This document shows positions 34,871 through 46,126 of a stretch of DNA of 64,000 nucleotides, piece by piece. Made by a program: the position numbers and the translations under genes. Source of the stretch: Adiantum capillus-veneris (taxonomy: Eukaryota; Streptophyta; Polypodiopsida; Polypodiales; Pteridaceae). The stretch spans positions 99,141,342 to 99,205,341 of the forward strand of contig CM043953.1 in NCBI GenBank assembly GCA_014529385.2, given 5' to 3'. The notes under the pieces were generated by a model. The model worked only from the letters and a program-made list of their open reading frames with translations. It made no database searches and was not told the origin of the DNA. The first letter of the stretch is position 1; every line of letters begins with the position of its first letter.

Positions 34871-35961
34871 ATGACTTTGATGTTACAAAAATATTCTTCA
34901 AGCTCATCAGACCAAACAAACTCGACTTGTTGTGTCAACTTTTGCAAAGGCTGAAGTAACTCCAAGGCTAAGTGAATGAAGCGTGACATATACTTCACCT
35001 TTTGAATGAATGAGATGACCTCCTGAAGACTCTTTGGTGACGGTAACTCAATAAGAGCCTTTGCCTTTGAAGGATCCACCTCAATACCTTTATAGGAAAC
35101 CTTGTGACCAAGCACGATCACTTCATCCTCACCTATGTGACACTTGTCGGGGTTGAGTTGCCCTCCTATGTCGTAAATTTTTTTAAACCTTCTTCTACCT
35201 TTTGTAGATGCAATGATTTTGACCTATAAATGCAGAATTCATCAATGAACACCCTAATTGACTTTCCAAAGAATGCTTGAAACACCATGTTCATGAAACG
35301 TTGGAAAGTTGCAGGAGCATTTGTCAAGCCAAATGGCATAACTCTAAAAGCATAACAACCCCAAGGAGTGATGAAAGTTGTTTTCAATTGGTCCTCCAAT
35401 GCAATCCCTATTTGAAAGTAGCTTGAGTATCCATCACACACAATGTACTTCTCATGACCAACTACCTCATTTAGTATCTCATCCTGAAATGGGAGGGGAA
35501 AGTGATCTCTTTTTGTTGCCTCATTGAGCGGACGGTAATCCACACACCCTCCACTTGCCATTTTTCTTGGGAGTGACAACAACGGGAGAGACCCACTCTG
35601 AATTCTCCATTGGATAAACGAAACCTGCTGCTAGAAGCTTTCTTACCTCCTTGAGTAGAGCCTGCTCCTTGATGACTCCTAGCCTTCGTAGCTTTTGAGC
35701 TTTAGGTTTGGCCGTTGGTTTTATCTCGAGCTTGTGTTGAACATCATCTACTCCACGCACATCGGTGTAGTCTTTAGCAAAAAGCTTAGGAAATTTCCTT
35801 AACACACCTTTGAAATCCTCTCTTTCATCCTTTGTAAGTGTTGTAGACAACATAATTTCTAACATTCCTTCATCTTCCACATTTTGGTTCTCTTGGGAAC
35901 CTACCTCCTCCAAACCTTGACAAGAGGTCTCTTGGTTGGTTGGCTTAAACCTTACCCCCAT
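34846..35961 (-). pseudogene. Gypsy-2 reverse transcriptase, altered YxDD box
   Basis: 35961-35521 gives DVQHKLEIKPTAKPKAQKL and WVSPVVVTPKKNGKWRVCG. 35582-35166 gives CVDYRPLNEATKRDHFPLPF, TFITPWGCYAFRVMPFGLTN and RVFIDEFCIY at about 35230-35250, where the second catalytic Asp is Glu. 35121-34846 gives LGHKVSYKGIEVDPSKAKAL, the thumb. Frame changes near 35550, 35160 and 34860. Inactive. Confidence 0.92.
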
Positions 35962-36515
35962 GACTTCGATGGTGGAAGACTCCTCTTCAGTAATGATGCC
36001 GCTACTTTCTTCTTTTGAAGTGTTATCGGTCCAATCTTCTTCCGTCTCACTTTGAGATGATTCTTCATGGAGCTCCTCTTGGCGTTGCGTTGCTCCTTCA
36101 TGTCAAAGAAAACCTTTTTATGATTGTCATTCTTGCAAATTAATTTTCCACTCTCCCAATCCTGCAAAGCTTGCATTTTCATTAGCCATGGTCTTCCTAG
36201 GATAAATGGATAACCACTTCCCTTGGTCGACATAACATAAACATCCACCACCTTCTTAATGTCAAAGGCCTCTACAAAGACATTTTTACAAATGCCTACA
36301 CACCTAGCCTTGCTATTGTTTTCTATCTTGACTTTGATTTTAGGTGTCTCATGGATGTGCATGCCTAGTCTTTGCATGAGTCCCTCTGTCATGATGCAAA
36401 TTTGTGCACCCCCATCCACTAGACCTTTCCTAACCAATCTCCCTTTGATGTAACAATCTAGCATAGGTGTAATGTCCTCATTCATTTCAGCTTGTGCAAT
36501 TTTTACAACAGGCAC
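35952..36515 (-). pseudogene. Gypsy-2 aspartic protease
   Basis: A 187-codon frame with RKGLVDGGAQICIMTEGL (active site DGGA, as in Gypsy-1), VDVYVMSTKGSGYPFILGRP and a basic C-terminus. It overlaps the RT frame by about 10 bases. Confidence 0.85.
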
Positions 36516-36622
36516 ACTCTCTTTTACCTTTCTCCTAGTGCTAACTACCCTTGTTAAATCCCTCCTAACTTGTGGACATAATGCAAGAAATTGAGGCTAT
36601 GAGATATCAAGACCCTTACCGC

Positions 36623-37649
36623 TCATGTCTTCCAACAAGTTGTACGGAGCCATACCATGTCCAAGAGGGAAGTCTTGGAGGTCGATACGATGTCAAGTCC
36701 TCTTGGTTTCCTTGGTCTCCTTTGCCTTCTTTTCTCGTCAATGATCACTTTGTGACGTGACTCCTTCTTTCTCCTTACCTTTTCCTCGGCCACGCTTAAT
36801 GCCATTTGATTCCTGTCAACCTCTTTTGAATTTGTCACCTCTACCACATGCACATTTGGATCTGGCAGAGGTAGAACTCCTTCCGCTCCTCTTGGAGGTG
36901 GTCTTGCCCCATTTGGTCTTTGCAGAAGTCGTGGTTTTTGACTAGTTCCTTCACCTGCATTCATCACTGGGTAATTCAAGTTAGGTCTCCCTGACTCCCC
37001 ACGGGGCCAAGGACAATTATACATCCCATGTTCAGACTCTCCACAATTCCAACATTGCAAGACTGTCCAAGGTCGGGGTGGCTCTCGCTCTTCTGACTTC
37101 TTTGCTTGTCCCTTTGGACCTATAGCTTGTGCAAGGTGAATTGATAGCTTGCTTAAAGATTCATTTAACTTCTCAATCACTTCAGACGTTACCTCCGAAA
37201 TCTCTCTAGATGTTGATGCTTGCAATTTTTCCTTAGGTCTGGGACCCTCTATTGGAACCTCTCCTCTTAGACACTTGAGTTTCCTATACTTCTCAAGTTT
37301 CAGCTGCGTCAAAGGTAGCAGGTGCACCCGCCTCAACATTTATCTTGAGTGTGGGAAAGAGACCGGCTATGAACCTCTCCTTCTTTAGGAACTCTGCACC
37401 ATAACCAAGGTTAGCAACATTTCTCACCCATATAACCCAAAGACATAGAAACTCTTGTTTATACATGTAGTAGTCATCTAAGTCTTTTTGTTTGTGAGAA
37501 ACAATGTCTTGCCATAGCTTTTGAGTGTTTTGGGGATCAAAGAAGTATCTCTTGAAATGATTCACAACTTCTGTGTAATTCCCTTTAACTTCCTCAGGCA
37601 AAGAGTCAAACCAAGTGCTAGCATCTTTCCTAAGGACCACCTCAAACAT
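36623..37649 (-). pseudogene. Gypsy-2 gag with CCHC zinc knuckle
   Basis: 37649-37293 is the gag core (TWFDSLPEEVKGNYTEVVNH, FKRYFFDPQNTQKLWQDIVS). After a frame change near 37310, 37339-36623 has a Glu/Lys/Ser-rich linker, the knuckle CWNCGESEHGMYNC at about 37010-37060, and a basic tail (RRKKESRHKVIIDEKRRQRR). The gag N-terminus (upstream of 37650) is interrupted by stops. 37700-38368 is leader with no gene. Confidence 0.88.
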
Positions 37650-38368
37650 TTCTACACGTTATTGACCAGTTACTATTCTCTTGATACGGCAAGACATCTT
37701 GAAATTCGCTAAAAATAATTCTGCATCCTCTCCAGGCTCTCCAAAGAAAAGAGGCTATCGGGACATTTGGCGTTGGGCCTCCATTGAATCAATTTCAAAG
37801 TGACAATACGTTTTTGTTTTTCTTTCTTAAAATGATTTCCACAATAATGTTTTCTAAATTGCAATGTATTCTACAACAAAATAAAAATATGCACATCAAA
37901 TGACCTATGATAGTCAACAAGAGGCAGTTTTGGTGACGCAAGAACTTCTCCTACTCTTTGGGCACCAAACATGAACACCATATGTTGTTGAAAATGGATT
38001 TTTCTACTAGTTGCAATGTTTATTCTAATGTGTGGAGTGAAATGGAAGGGAAAAAGCTCTATTCCTGGGCCATTATCCATGGTCTATGCATGACCTAATT
38101 CTTAAAACAAAACAAAAATATAGACATCCAAACTAAGGTCGTACCTAATGAGAGGCAAAATAAAAGGATTTACTGAAGCGTTTATCTCGGCCAACCTAAG
38201 AGGGCCCAAAATTCTACGGATGACTCGTTGAAACTGCAACTTAGTACTAACAATTATGTGCACCTTTTGCCTTGCAATGGGAATAAAAAGATCATACAAA
38301 TTCTCATGATTCATGCAAGTTACTTGATTATGATAAAGGCTGGGCCTACACAAAACATACACAAGCCC

Positions 38369-38386
38369 TCCTCAGTGGGGGCACCA
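38369..38386 (-). promoter_or_regulatory. Gypsy-2 primer-binding site
   Basis: Minus strand TGGTGCCCCCACTGAGGA. It matches the Gypsy-1 PBS at 16 of 18 positions, suggesting the same tRNA primer. The 5' LTR should begin a few bases to the right, but Copia-1 sequence begins there instead. Confidence 0.7.
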
Positions 38387-38450
38387 AATGTTGTTTCCGC
38401 TCCATTTCTCCTATTTTTGGGCAGTTTTCACATCAGGTGCAGCATTGACC

Positions 38451-39509
38451 ATGGCTGACAACAACACAGATGTCTTCAAGATGTTTTCTGCTAAGGACAG
38501 GTTGGATGGGGACAATTACCCTATGTGGGCTTATATGATGCAACACGTTCCTGTGTCAAAGGGCGTCTGGAATATTGTGCAGGGCATTGATGTACATCTT
38601 GGTTCTGAGGATGTAGGCGATGTTGAGTATGTTGCAGGTCTTGCTGCAAGGATTTATGCTATTAGAGTTGTTTTGCCTACAGAAAAACAAGCTGGTTGGG
38701 ATGTAAAGGATGCGCATGCTCATGCATTGATTGCGTTTTCTGTGAAGCGCACTATTGTTCCTCACATCCATTCAGCAAAATCTGCAAAACAGGCTTGGGA
38801 TATTCTAGCAGGTCTTCATGCAAGCTGGAATGAGGCTAAAATTGCTTTGCTACGTAAAGAGCTGGAGTCGAAGATTATGCATTAGGAAGATGATATGGAC
38901 ACTTTCCTTGCTAGTGTCAAGGATATCAATGAGCAACTTATTTCTTCAAGTGAAGTCATTTCAGACAGTTCCCTTGTGTAGACTGTTCTTGTGCCTTACT
39001 AGATTCATACCAAACTTTTGCTAGTACTTGGAGACTTATGACCCAAGGAAATCCTGAAGTTTTCAAGTTTGATGCATTATACATATTGTTGTTGCAAGAG
39101 TCACTTTCGAGAAAAAAGAGGACTAGGCAGCGTGCAATTGAACATGCTTTTATTGCTTCTCAAAGAAAGGGTGGTAACAGCAATGCGGCCACTTCTTATG
39201 GTTCTGCTGCGAGTGGAAAAACTTCTGTTCTCTGCTTGCAGCAACTCGTCTAAAAATTCTGGTGATAAGGGCAAAAAGAAGATGCGTTGCCATTATTGTA
39301 AAGCTAATGATCACTTGATCAAGCAGTGTCCTAAGTTGAAGGCCAAAGAGGCTAAGAAGAAAGAGGGTGGTTCCAATGCAAATGATGGTTCCACTATAAA
39401 TGCATCCATTGTTGAGTCTCCTGTGAAAGGAGACCGTGTTGCTGATGTTGATGCAGAATGGGCTTTTAGTGCAGAGTGCACTTACAATCCTGTTTTCAAT
39501 GATGCATGA
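38451..39509 (+). pseudogene. Copia-1 gag with zinc knuckle
   Basis: 38451-38885 starts MADNNTDVFKMF and holds LDGDNYPMWAYMMQHV and KQAWDILAGLHASWNEAKIA, the UBN2/Copia gag core, ending at TAG where Gln is expected (38883-38885). A further TAG lies at about 38979. The C-terminal part (39069-39509, changed frame) carries CHYCKANDHLIKQC, a C-x2-C-x4-H-x4-C knuckle, at about 39289-39330. Confidence 0.9.
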
Positions 39510-40140
39510 TTGTCAGTTGTTTGCTGCAGATTCACATGTGTGGTACTTTGACAGTGGTGCTACAAAGCACATTACCTCACCTCGTGAATTTTTTACCTCT
39601 CTTGAGTCTGTCCCTCATGGGAATTCAGTCACTTGTGCCAACAATGCCTCTTATCCGGTTCAGGGAGTTGGAAAGATTGTGCTTACTGCTGCAAATGGCA
39701 GTTCCTTCACACTTGTTGATGCACTTTATGTACCTGGGATCAAGGAGAATCTATTATCTGTATCCGCACTTGCTAGACTTGGACTTGTAGTCAAATTTGT
39801 GGATGACAAATGTACAGTTCATGATCTCAGTTTTGGTGATGAAATTGTTGCATCTGGCCTTTTGTGACGTGGGATGTATAAGCTCACTTTGTGTGACAAG
39901 TGTGGACAAAATTTTACAAATGCTATTGCAGATTCAAGGGCTATTTCAGATGCAAAACTTTGGCATGCACGTTTTGGTCATCTGAATTTTGCCAGTTTGC
40001 TGCATTTGCATAAATCTGATATGGTTTCTTCTCTGCTGCCTCTTGAAGCACCTGACAAACATGTTTGTGAAGGCTGTATTTTGGGTAAGATATAGTGTTC
40101 TAAATTTCCAAAGGAAGGTTCAGTTTGGGCCACATGCAGG
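39436..40140 (+). pseudogene. Copia-1 protease and pre-integrase
   Basis: 39436-39867 has the protease active site WYFDSGATKHIT and LYVPGIKENLLSVSAL. After a TGA (39865-39867, probably from CGA), 39874-40095 has LWHARFGHLNFASLLHL and CEGCILGK, the HHCC zinc region of the integrase, ending in a TAG at a Gln-type position. Confidence 0.9.
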
Positions 40141-40947
40141 TTGCAACTTGTGCATAGTGATGTTTGTGGGTGCATGCAAACTCCATCCTTGGGCAATTAC
40201 CTTTACTTCATGATTTTCATTGATGATTACTCCAGGCATGCATGGGTATTTTCGCTGAAAGCAAAGTCCGAAGTTTTTATGTGCTTCAAACAATTTCTGG
40301 CTATGGATGAAAATGTCTCGCAATGTACTATGGGCACCCTCCGTTACAATCGAGGGGGGGAGTATATGTCTCATGAATTCAATGCATTTCTGGCTAGTCC
40401 TGGGATAAAACACCAATGTACAATGCCTTTTACACCTCAGAAAAATGGTGTTGCTGAGAGGAAAAACATGTCACTTACGAAAATGGCACGATGTATGGTC
40501 AAAAGTCAAGCTTTGCCGCATTCTTTTTGGCTTGAGACCATCATGTGTGCCACTTACGTACTAAACAGGTGTCCTACAAAAGCTTTGCAGTCTGTTACTC
40601 CATATGAAGCATGGCATGATAGAAAGCCTTCTATTGAGCACATGCGTGTTTTTGGTTGTTTGGCATATGCTTTGGTGCCACAAACACAGCGCAAAAAATT
40701 GGATGATAAGGCTATCAAAAGTATTTTTGTTGGTTATAATGCTGAAAGAAAAGGTTTCAGGTTGTATCATCCGCAAAAAAAATGTATTCTGGTTTCACGG
40801 GATATAGTGTTTGTGGAAGATTCTGTTCAGCCCCTACTGTCATGTACTAGAGACAGTAATGTAAGCTCACAGGACATTTATGACACTTTGTTGCCTCTTT
40901 TCAGTGGTGGAAATACCAATGTAAGTTCCAATGAGGCAAATGTATAG
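40141..40947 (+). pseudogene. Copia-1 integrase core
   Basis: A 268-codon frame with HSDVCG (first Asp), FIDDYSRHAWVF, RYNRGGEYMSHEF (second catalytic Asp replaced by Asn), TPQKNGVAERKN (catalytic Glu) and the downstream GYNAERKGFRLYHPQKK motif. Integrase would insert the cDNA; the Asp-to-Asn change, a G-to-A type, would abolish activity. Confidence 0.92.
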
Positions 40948-41015
40948 CCTATGGGGGTTTCTGAAAATGTTACAGATCAGCCTATTTTACTGATGCAGAT
41001 GTACATGATGTACTT

Positions 41016-42113
41016 ATGAGGAAACGACTGAAAATGAGCAGGCTAGAGGTATCCCAAAATGGCTGTTGCACACTTTGCGTGACAGTAAATTGGATGCACC
41101 TTTGTCTAGTCGTACTCGTTCAGGCTCTCGCCATGCATCTTATGCATCAGATTGTTATGCTTTGGATGTGTCTAGCTTACATGATGTTGAGGAGCCTCTG
41201 TCTTTTGATGAAGCACAGAATTCAAAAAATTGGATGGCTACCATGCAATCAGAATATGACGCACTTATAGAAAATGACACATGGGCTTTATGTGATTTTC
41301 CTCCTGGCAAAAAGGCCATTGGAACAAGTGGGTTTACAAGTTGAAACGCAAGCCGGATGGTGAGATTGATCGCCATAAGGCTCGACTTGTTGCAAAGGGT
41401 TATGCACAACAAAAAGGCATAGATTATGAAGAAACTTTTGCTCCCACTTGTCGTATGACTACCATGCGTTTTCTATGTGCATTGGCAGCTCATTTTGGTT
41501 GGGATGTACATCAATCAGACATTGTTACTGCTTTCTTGAATGGTGACATACTTGAGGAAGTTTATGTAACGTCATAAAAGGATAAGAGGACAAAGTGTGC
41601 AGATGTAGGAAGGCCTTGTATGGGCTGAAGCAATCTCCTCGTGCTTGGTATGAGAAAGCTGACACTCATTTCGTCAAACGAGGTTTTTGTAACAGTCCAA
41701 CAGAAAGCACATTGTATGTAAAGCATGAGGGTGATGTACTTCTCATTGTGGTTCTTTATGTCAATGATTTGCTGATCACTGGACCAAATGAGAGACATAT
41801 TGCTGAATTTAAGGCTGATTTGAATGCTACTTTCAAGATGAAAGATTTGGGGATGTTGCATCATTACTTGGGTATACAGTTTAAGCAGTGTGCTGGTGGT
41901 ATTGCCTTGTGTCAAAAAAGTTACATAGAAACATTGCTATGTAAGTTTGGACTTGAGGATTGCAAATCTATTGCCACTCCCATGGAAACAGGTTTGAAGT
42001 TGATTCTACATGATGCTGGCGATCCTGCTGATGTCACTCTTTACCAAACTGCTATTGGCTGCCTCATTTATGTATGCAACACGAGGTTGGATATTCAGTT
42101 TGCAGTCTCATAG
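41016..42113 (+). pseudogene. Copia-1 reverse transcriptase
   Basis: 41066-41344 starts with PLSFDEAQNSKNWMATMQ-type sequence; 41341-41577 gives [33 protein letters not shown]; 41595-42113 gives ALYGLKQSPRAWYEK, VLYVNDLLITG (family YVDD, so the first Asp is Asn) and LGIQFKQCAGGIALCQKSY. Frame changes near 41340 and 41580, and TAG at 42111 where Gln is expected. Confidence 0.92.
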
Positions 42114-42767
42114 GTCAGCAGATTATGCATAGCCCAGGGTCTAAGCATTGGCAGGCTGTCAAGAGGATTTTCTGCTATCTTAGTGGCACTTTACATCTTG
42201 GCTTGTTTTATCCCAAGGGGGGATCATTGCCACGAGACTTACATGCTTTTTTGGACTCAGATTGGGCTGGTTGTTTTGACACGCGAGTGTCCACAAGTGG
42301 TTTTTGTTTCATGCTTGGCAGTTCATGTATATCATGGTTGACCAAGAAGCAACCTATTGTGGCCACTTTGAGTTGAGGCTGAGTACAGGGCAGTATTCAC
42401 AGCTACGGTTGAGTGTGTATGGCTCAGACGGCTTATGGCTGATTTGGGTGTTGGACAGGACACTGCCAACACTATCTACATTGACAGTCAGAGCGCATTG
42501 GCAGTTGCGAGGAAGCCAATTTTTCATGCTCGCACAAAGCACATTGAGGTGCATTACCACTATGTTAGGGAGAGGCTCTTAGTAGGAGAGATCAGCTTGT
42601 CTTATGTCTCGTTAGAAGCAGATCTTTTCACAAAGGCATTGTCTTGTGAGAAGCTTGAAGCTTTCCGCAAAGCTTTGGGCTTACTCCCTTTGTGGACTGA
42701 TCATGTCCTCAGGGCATGGAACATCCCTTTACTCATGTGCCAGCTCTTGTTCACTGCATCACTCTAG
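42074..42767 (+). pseudogene. Copia-1 RNase H
   Basis: 42114-42376 gives SPGSKHWQAVKRIFCYLSGT and DSDWAGCFDTRVSTSGFCFM; 42435-42767 gives YIDSQSALAVARKPIFHART, EVHYHYVRERL and ADLFTKALSCEKLEAFRKAL, the usual C-terminus of Copia polyproteins. One frame change near 42380. The LTR starts 9 bases after the final stop. Confidence 0.92.
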
Positions 42768-42775
42768 GGGGGATT

Positions 42776-43002
42776 TGTTAGCATATACATGTGGTAGTGA
42801 TGTGTGTGAACACACTAGGACCGCCGGGGAATTTTTTCCCTCTGTAGGAGGTTTTTTCCCCCGAGCATTGTATATACGCCCATCACTCTAGGGATATCTA
42901 TCTTTCCATTGCACACTAAGTAGCACACTCTCTATTGTGTGCCTTGAGCTTCCTTTGTCTTCTCCAAGATGTGTGTGTTTCTCTACAACCCTAATTCCAA
43001 CA
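42776..43002 (+). repeat. Copia-1 3' LTR
   Basis: Preceded by CTCTAGGGGGGATT (purine tract). Starts TGTTAGCATATACATG, ends CTAATTCCAACA: a TG...CA LTR of 227 bp. No second copy is seen in the window, so the length rests on the termini only. Confidence 0.75.
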
Positions 43003-43135
43003 ATATTAACAGTTGGATACTAAACATTAGTAGCCAATTGGGATACATCATATATTTGGGGGGTCAAACCAATATGAATAGCCTTCCATCTCTACAAAAT
43101 AATCAGCAACCATTGGGGACAAATCATCTTCAACA

Positions 43136-43903
43136 TCAAACAATGGGTGTTTCCTGCAAATAGGCAAGTGGGTAGGGATCTCTGATCCACTCAACTAACC
43201 AAGGCTCTACTATATCGGTGAGATATGAGGAACCCTCGGGCTCCACTCCTGGCTCAAAAGAATGGATTGGCAAGCAATTGTCGTAATCATTCTTCAAAGA
43301 CTTGTAGCGAGTGTCTTCAACAAGGATCGTGTTGCTAGCGTTGAATTGGGGGTGTTTTTCCCTCACTTTTCGCAACTTCTTCAGGAAAATAGGCTTCTGC
43401 TATTTCTTGTCAACGTACGGAACACATTTTAAACTATCTTGCCAAATCTCACAATCCTCCTAAGAAAATATGTCTGCTCATACAAAAGAATCATATAAGA
43501 CTTAATCAAAACAAGGCTGCACATTAGCTTATTACTCACTTACTCCAAGTTACATTACCTTTTATGAATTTTGGGTTCTTCATAACTTCTGGGAAGCAAG
43601 TATTCAAGATTTTCATCAGCTTAGGCTTCATGCAACAACTCCAAATCATAACGCTTGCTCGAGCCACCATTAATTCTAAGAAATCTTGGGCACCTGGCCT
43701 CAACTTACAAAAACATAAATTATTGACACATATTCCTTGTAACACTTGCTTGAGTTCCCACTCATCTTTTGGTAACCTAGACCAACTCTTCAAGACCACC
43801 CCATTGACATCAAGAATAATCAGTCTACCCTTTGATGCAAGAAGATCCTTTGGAGCATTATGCTCTATAACAGTAGGCTCATCTAACCACCAAGCTTTGA
43901 ACC
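43136..43903 (-). pseudogene. FCP1/NIF-type phosphatase-like domain (exons 5 and 6)
   Basis: Exon 5 has GRLIILDVNGVVLKSW (HAD motif 1; the DxDGT/V nucleophile region reads D-V-N-G-V, so the second acidic residue is Asn) and KLRPGAQDFLELMVARASVM followed by IWSC, as in FCP1/SCP phosphatases (RPGxxEFL...WSS). Exon 6 has NASNTILVEDTRYKSLKNDY (family NTLLVDDSPYK) and YLTDIVEPWLVEWIRD. DVNGxL variants exist in plant NIF-like proteins. Loss of the second Asp would make catalysis doubtful even without the stop at about 43402. The splice sites (acceptor TTGTTTTTTAG, donor AAAAG|GTAATG, acceptor TATTTTCTTAG) are good. Confidence 0.7.
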
Positions 43904-44041
43904 CTAAAAAACAAGAATAGGCAAAAGAGACAAAGAACATATGAATGCTCATTACACACTAGAAAGTAATAGGCATATTTGGCTCAAAACAAATGGTTGA
44001 AATAATGTTGGTAATACAATGTGGCACAACACATGCATTAC

Positions 44042-44666
44042 ATCTTGATCGCATGGGTCTTAGGCACATGCACTCGGGAGAGCTTCTTTTTGATACAAAA
44101 TATATCTGCTAGAGGAGCGTCATCATCACCTGTTGTATGCTCATTAACATCAACCCCTATAGGGGGGTCCTTGTCTCCCAGAAACTGGGCCTTGTGCACT
44201 GCATATCAAGAGGTAAGCATTCCTCAAGCAGCTCCTTGCTCACACCAGTATCATCCACCTCTATAATGGGATCCTTGTCTCCATCCTTCTTTTCCAACAT
44301 CATCTACTTCCCCCTTATGGTCCTTGCCTCCATCCTGCTGGTCCTTGTCTCCAACCTACTGGTCCTTGTCTATATCCTGTTGGTCCTTGTCTACATCCTG
44401 CTGGTCTGGTAGCACCTCATGGTCCGGATCTTCCTTGTGGTCATTTACTCCCTCATGGGCCCCTATGGTGGACCCATCCTTGTCTTGATCTAGCTTGTCT
44501 GATTGCACTTCATTAGACATGCCTTGAAATGTGCGTGTAGTTGCCTCGTGCATCTCCACATCATAGAACTTACCACCATCTGCCATTTCCTCATCAAACA
44601 TTTGTCCAGCCTTGGAGTGCTTGTCTGCAACATGGTTGTCTGTATACTCCTCTTTGACCTCATATT
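44042..44666 (-). pseudogene. Acidic repeat exon of the composite pseudogene
   Basis: Read from 44666: EYEVKEEYTDNHVADKHSK, then NEVQSDKLDQDKDGSTIGA and tandem DKDQQD-type units (QDVDKDQQDIDKDQ, then QVGDKDQQDGGKD) at about 44330-44410. A frame change follows near 44290. The end reads DDDAPLADIF and KKKLSRVHVPKTHAIKM. Low-complexity acidic linkers of this kind often tether domains. Nucleotide units CCTTGTCTCC/CTGGTCCTTGTCT underlie the repeat. Confidence 0.6.
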
Positions 44667-44747
44667 CTACATAGTTCAACAACAAAAAGACATTTTATGA
44701 TAAGAACAACGAGAGTTGTGTTCAAAAAAAGAAGGAAAATTGCTTAC

Positions 44748-45152
44748 TCTTCTAAACATGTCCCTTGTGAGCCCAAGTCTTGGCCACTTCGGAGATGCGC
44801 TCATTGCATCCAACTTTCGCACAAATGTCTTTTTTCATTAGAGTGGCAGCGAAATAGAGAGGGTGTTACTGGTGCCTGTAGGCCAGCATGAAAGAACCAA
44901 CCACATGGGTGGAGCCCAAGCACTCCCCACAAGCAACACACGATCCTAAATCATAGATTGTGTTGTCTTCATCCTTGATATGGGGCCTTGGAAATAATGT
45001 GAATCTTCTTCCTTCGTTGATTTTTGCATTCATTATTCTAACAAATTCACTCTGGATCTGAGCCTCTTCCCACTCAGTCTCGAGGACATTACATTCCCTC
45101 TATAGGTCACATATGGAAATGTCATGACAGTGAATACTACCAAAGTAATTTC
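44748..45152 (-). pseudogene. Cys-rich exon of the composite pseudogene
   Basis: After the acceptor TTTATTTTTCTCTAG one frame reads NYFGSIHCHDISICDL, TAG, RECNVLETEWEEAQI, RRFTLFPRPHIKDEDN, then CVACGECLGSTHVVGSFMLAYRH and HPLYFAATLMKKDICAKVGC ending TWAHKGHV. CxxCxxC, then a His pair, then CxxxxC looks like a RING/PHD-like zinc-binding fold. I do not recognise a named family. The donor is AGAAGA|GTAAGC. Confidence 0.55.
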
Positions 45153-46126
45153 CTAGAGAAAAATAAACCGAAGCAAATGTAAAAGTCATGACAGTTACTA
45201 GTACTAAATAGCACACAGTACCAAATGTAACAAATAGTAAACTGTACCAAATGTTTAGAGTACCTAAAGGACCAACTAGTACAAGGACAACAATCTAATA
45301 AGCACTAAATAGTACCAAATAGAAAACAATAACCAATATGGTAAGTAGAAAAACTAGCAGACAATACCTAAAGTACCTGTTAAGTATATCATGCTCCTAC
45401 AGGAGCACAACAGTCTAGTACACAGAAAATAGTACCAAATGTTAAGTACCAAATAGTAAATAGTACCAAGTAATCACTATGAAAGTTCCAAACAATAAAA
45501 CTACCAGATGCTAAGTACCCAAAGCGCAACAGTTAAATCTAAAGTACCAAAAAGTACAAAATGAGGTATCCAAAGTTCCCAAAAATATTGAAGTACCAAA
45601 AGTAAAGTTCCTCAGGTCAAAAAATGGTACTTAAAGACCTAATATGTACATCATGATTCATAGCACACAGATATACATATGATATTCCTACAGAAAGTAC
45701 CAAAAGGACTCCAAAGTACCCAAAAATATTGATTTTTTCAAGAAGTACCAAATGAAAGTACTCGTGGTCAAACCAAGGTACTTAAAAGCACCTGATATGT
45801 ACATCTCAATACACAGATGTGAATATTATGTTCCAACAAAAAGCACCAAGTGTAAAGTACCAAAAGTACCAAATGTTCTTACAGGAAGTACAAAATGATC
45901 CTACAAGATGTACCAAATGTACATAAAAAATATTCAGGATGTACCAAAGGACACTTGAAGAACTAGCTATAGACCAAAAGTACCAAAACAGTTCAAATAG
46001 TACCCAAGTTTGTTCATGACATTGTACAAAAAGTATGAGATGTAAACCAAGACCAGTAGCAAAAGCTCCTATCAAGAATATGGCACTACATACAAGCACA
46101 ATTAGAGATACCATATGTAAAAATAC
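45153..46126 (-). other. 974-bp intron rich in GTACC/GGTAC
   Basis: The donor GAACAG|GTATTT (46126) and acceptor TTTATTTTTCTCTAG (45153) bound a stretch saturated with AGTACCAAAT-type words on both strands. Its length and composition closely parallel the 971-bp intron at 13276-14246 in the transposase relic. Confidence 0.7.

Larger units (their letters stand above)
30250..38390 (-). mobile_element. Gypsy-2: Ty3/Gypsy LTR retrotransposon, 5' LTR missing
   Basis: The interior (right to left) has PBS 38369-38386, leader, gag 36623-37649, protease 35952-36515, RT 34846-35961, RNase H and plant-type RNase H 33563-34870, integrase 32504-33560, polypurine tract 32476-32489 and 3' LTR. Proteins are clearly related to those of Gypsy-1 but diverged, so it is a different family of the same Tat-like branch. 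To the right of the PBS only a few bases separate it from Copia-1; its 5' LTR is absent. Confidence 0.88.
38394..43002 (+). mobile_element. Copia-1: Ty1/Copia retrotransposon, 5' LTR missing
   Basis: Plus strand gag (38451), zinc knuckle, protease, integrase, RT and RNase H in Copia order, then a purine tract and a 227-bp 3' LTR. No matching LTR or leader with a tRNA primer site is seen upstream: gag starts only about 60 bp after the Gypsy-2 PBS. Frames are broken at about ten points, many being single stops at conserved Gln codons. Confidence 0.93.
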
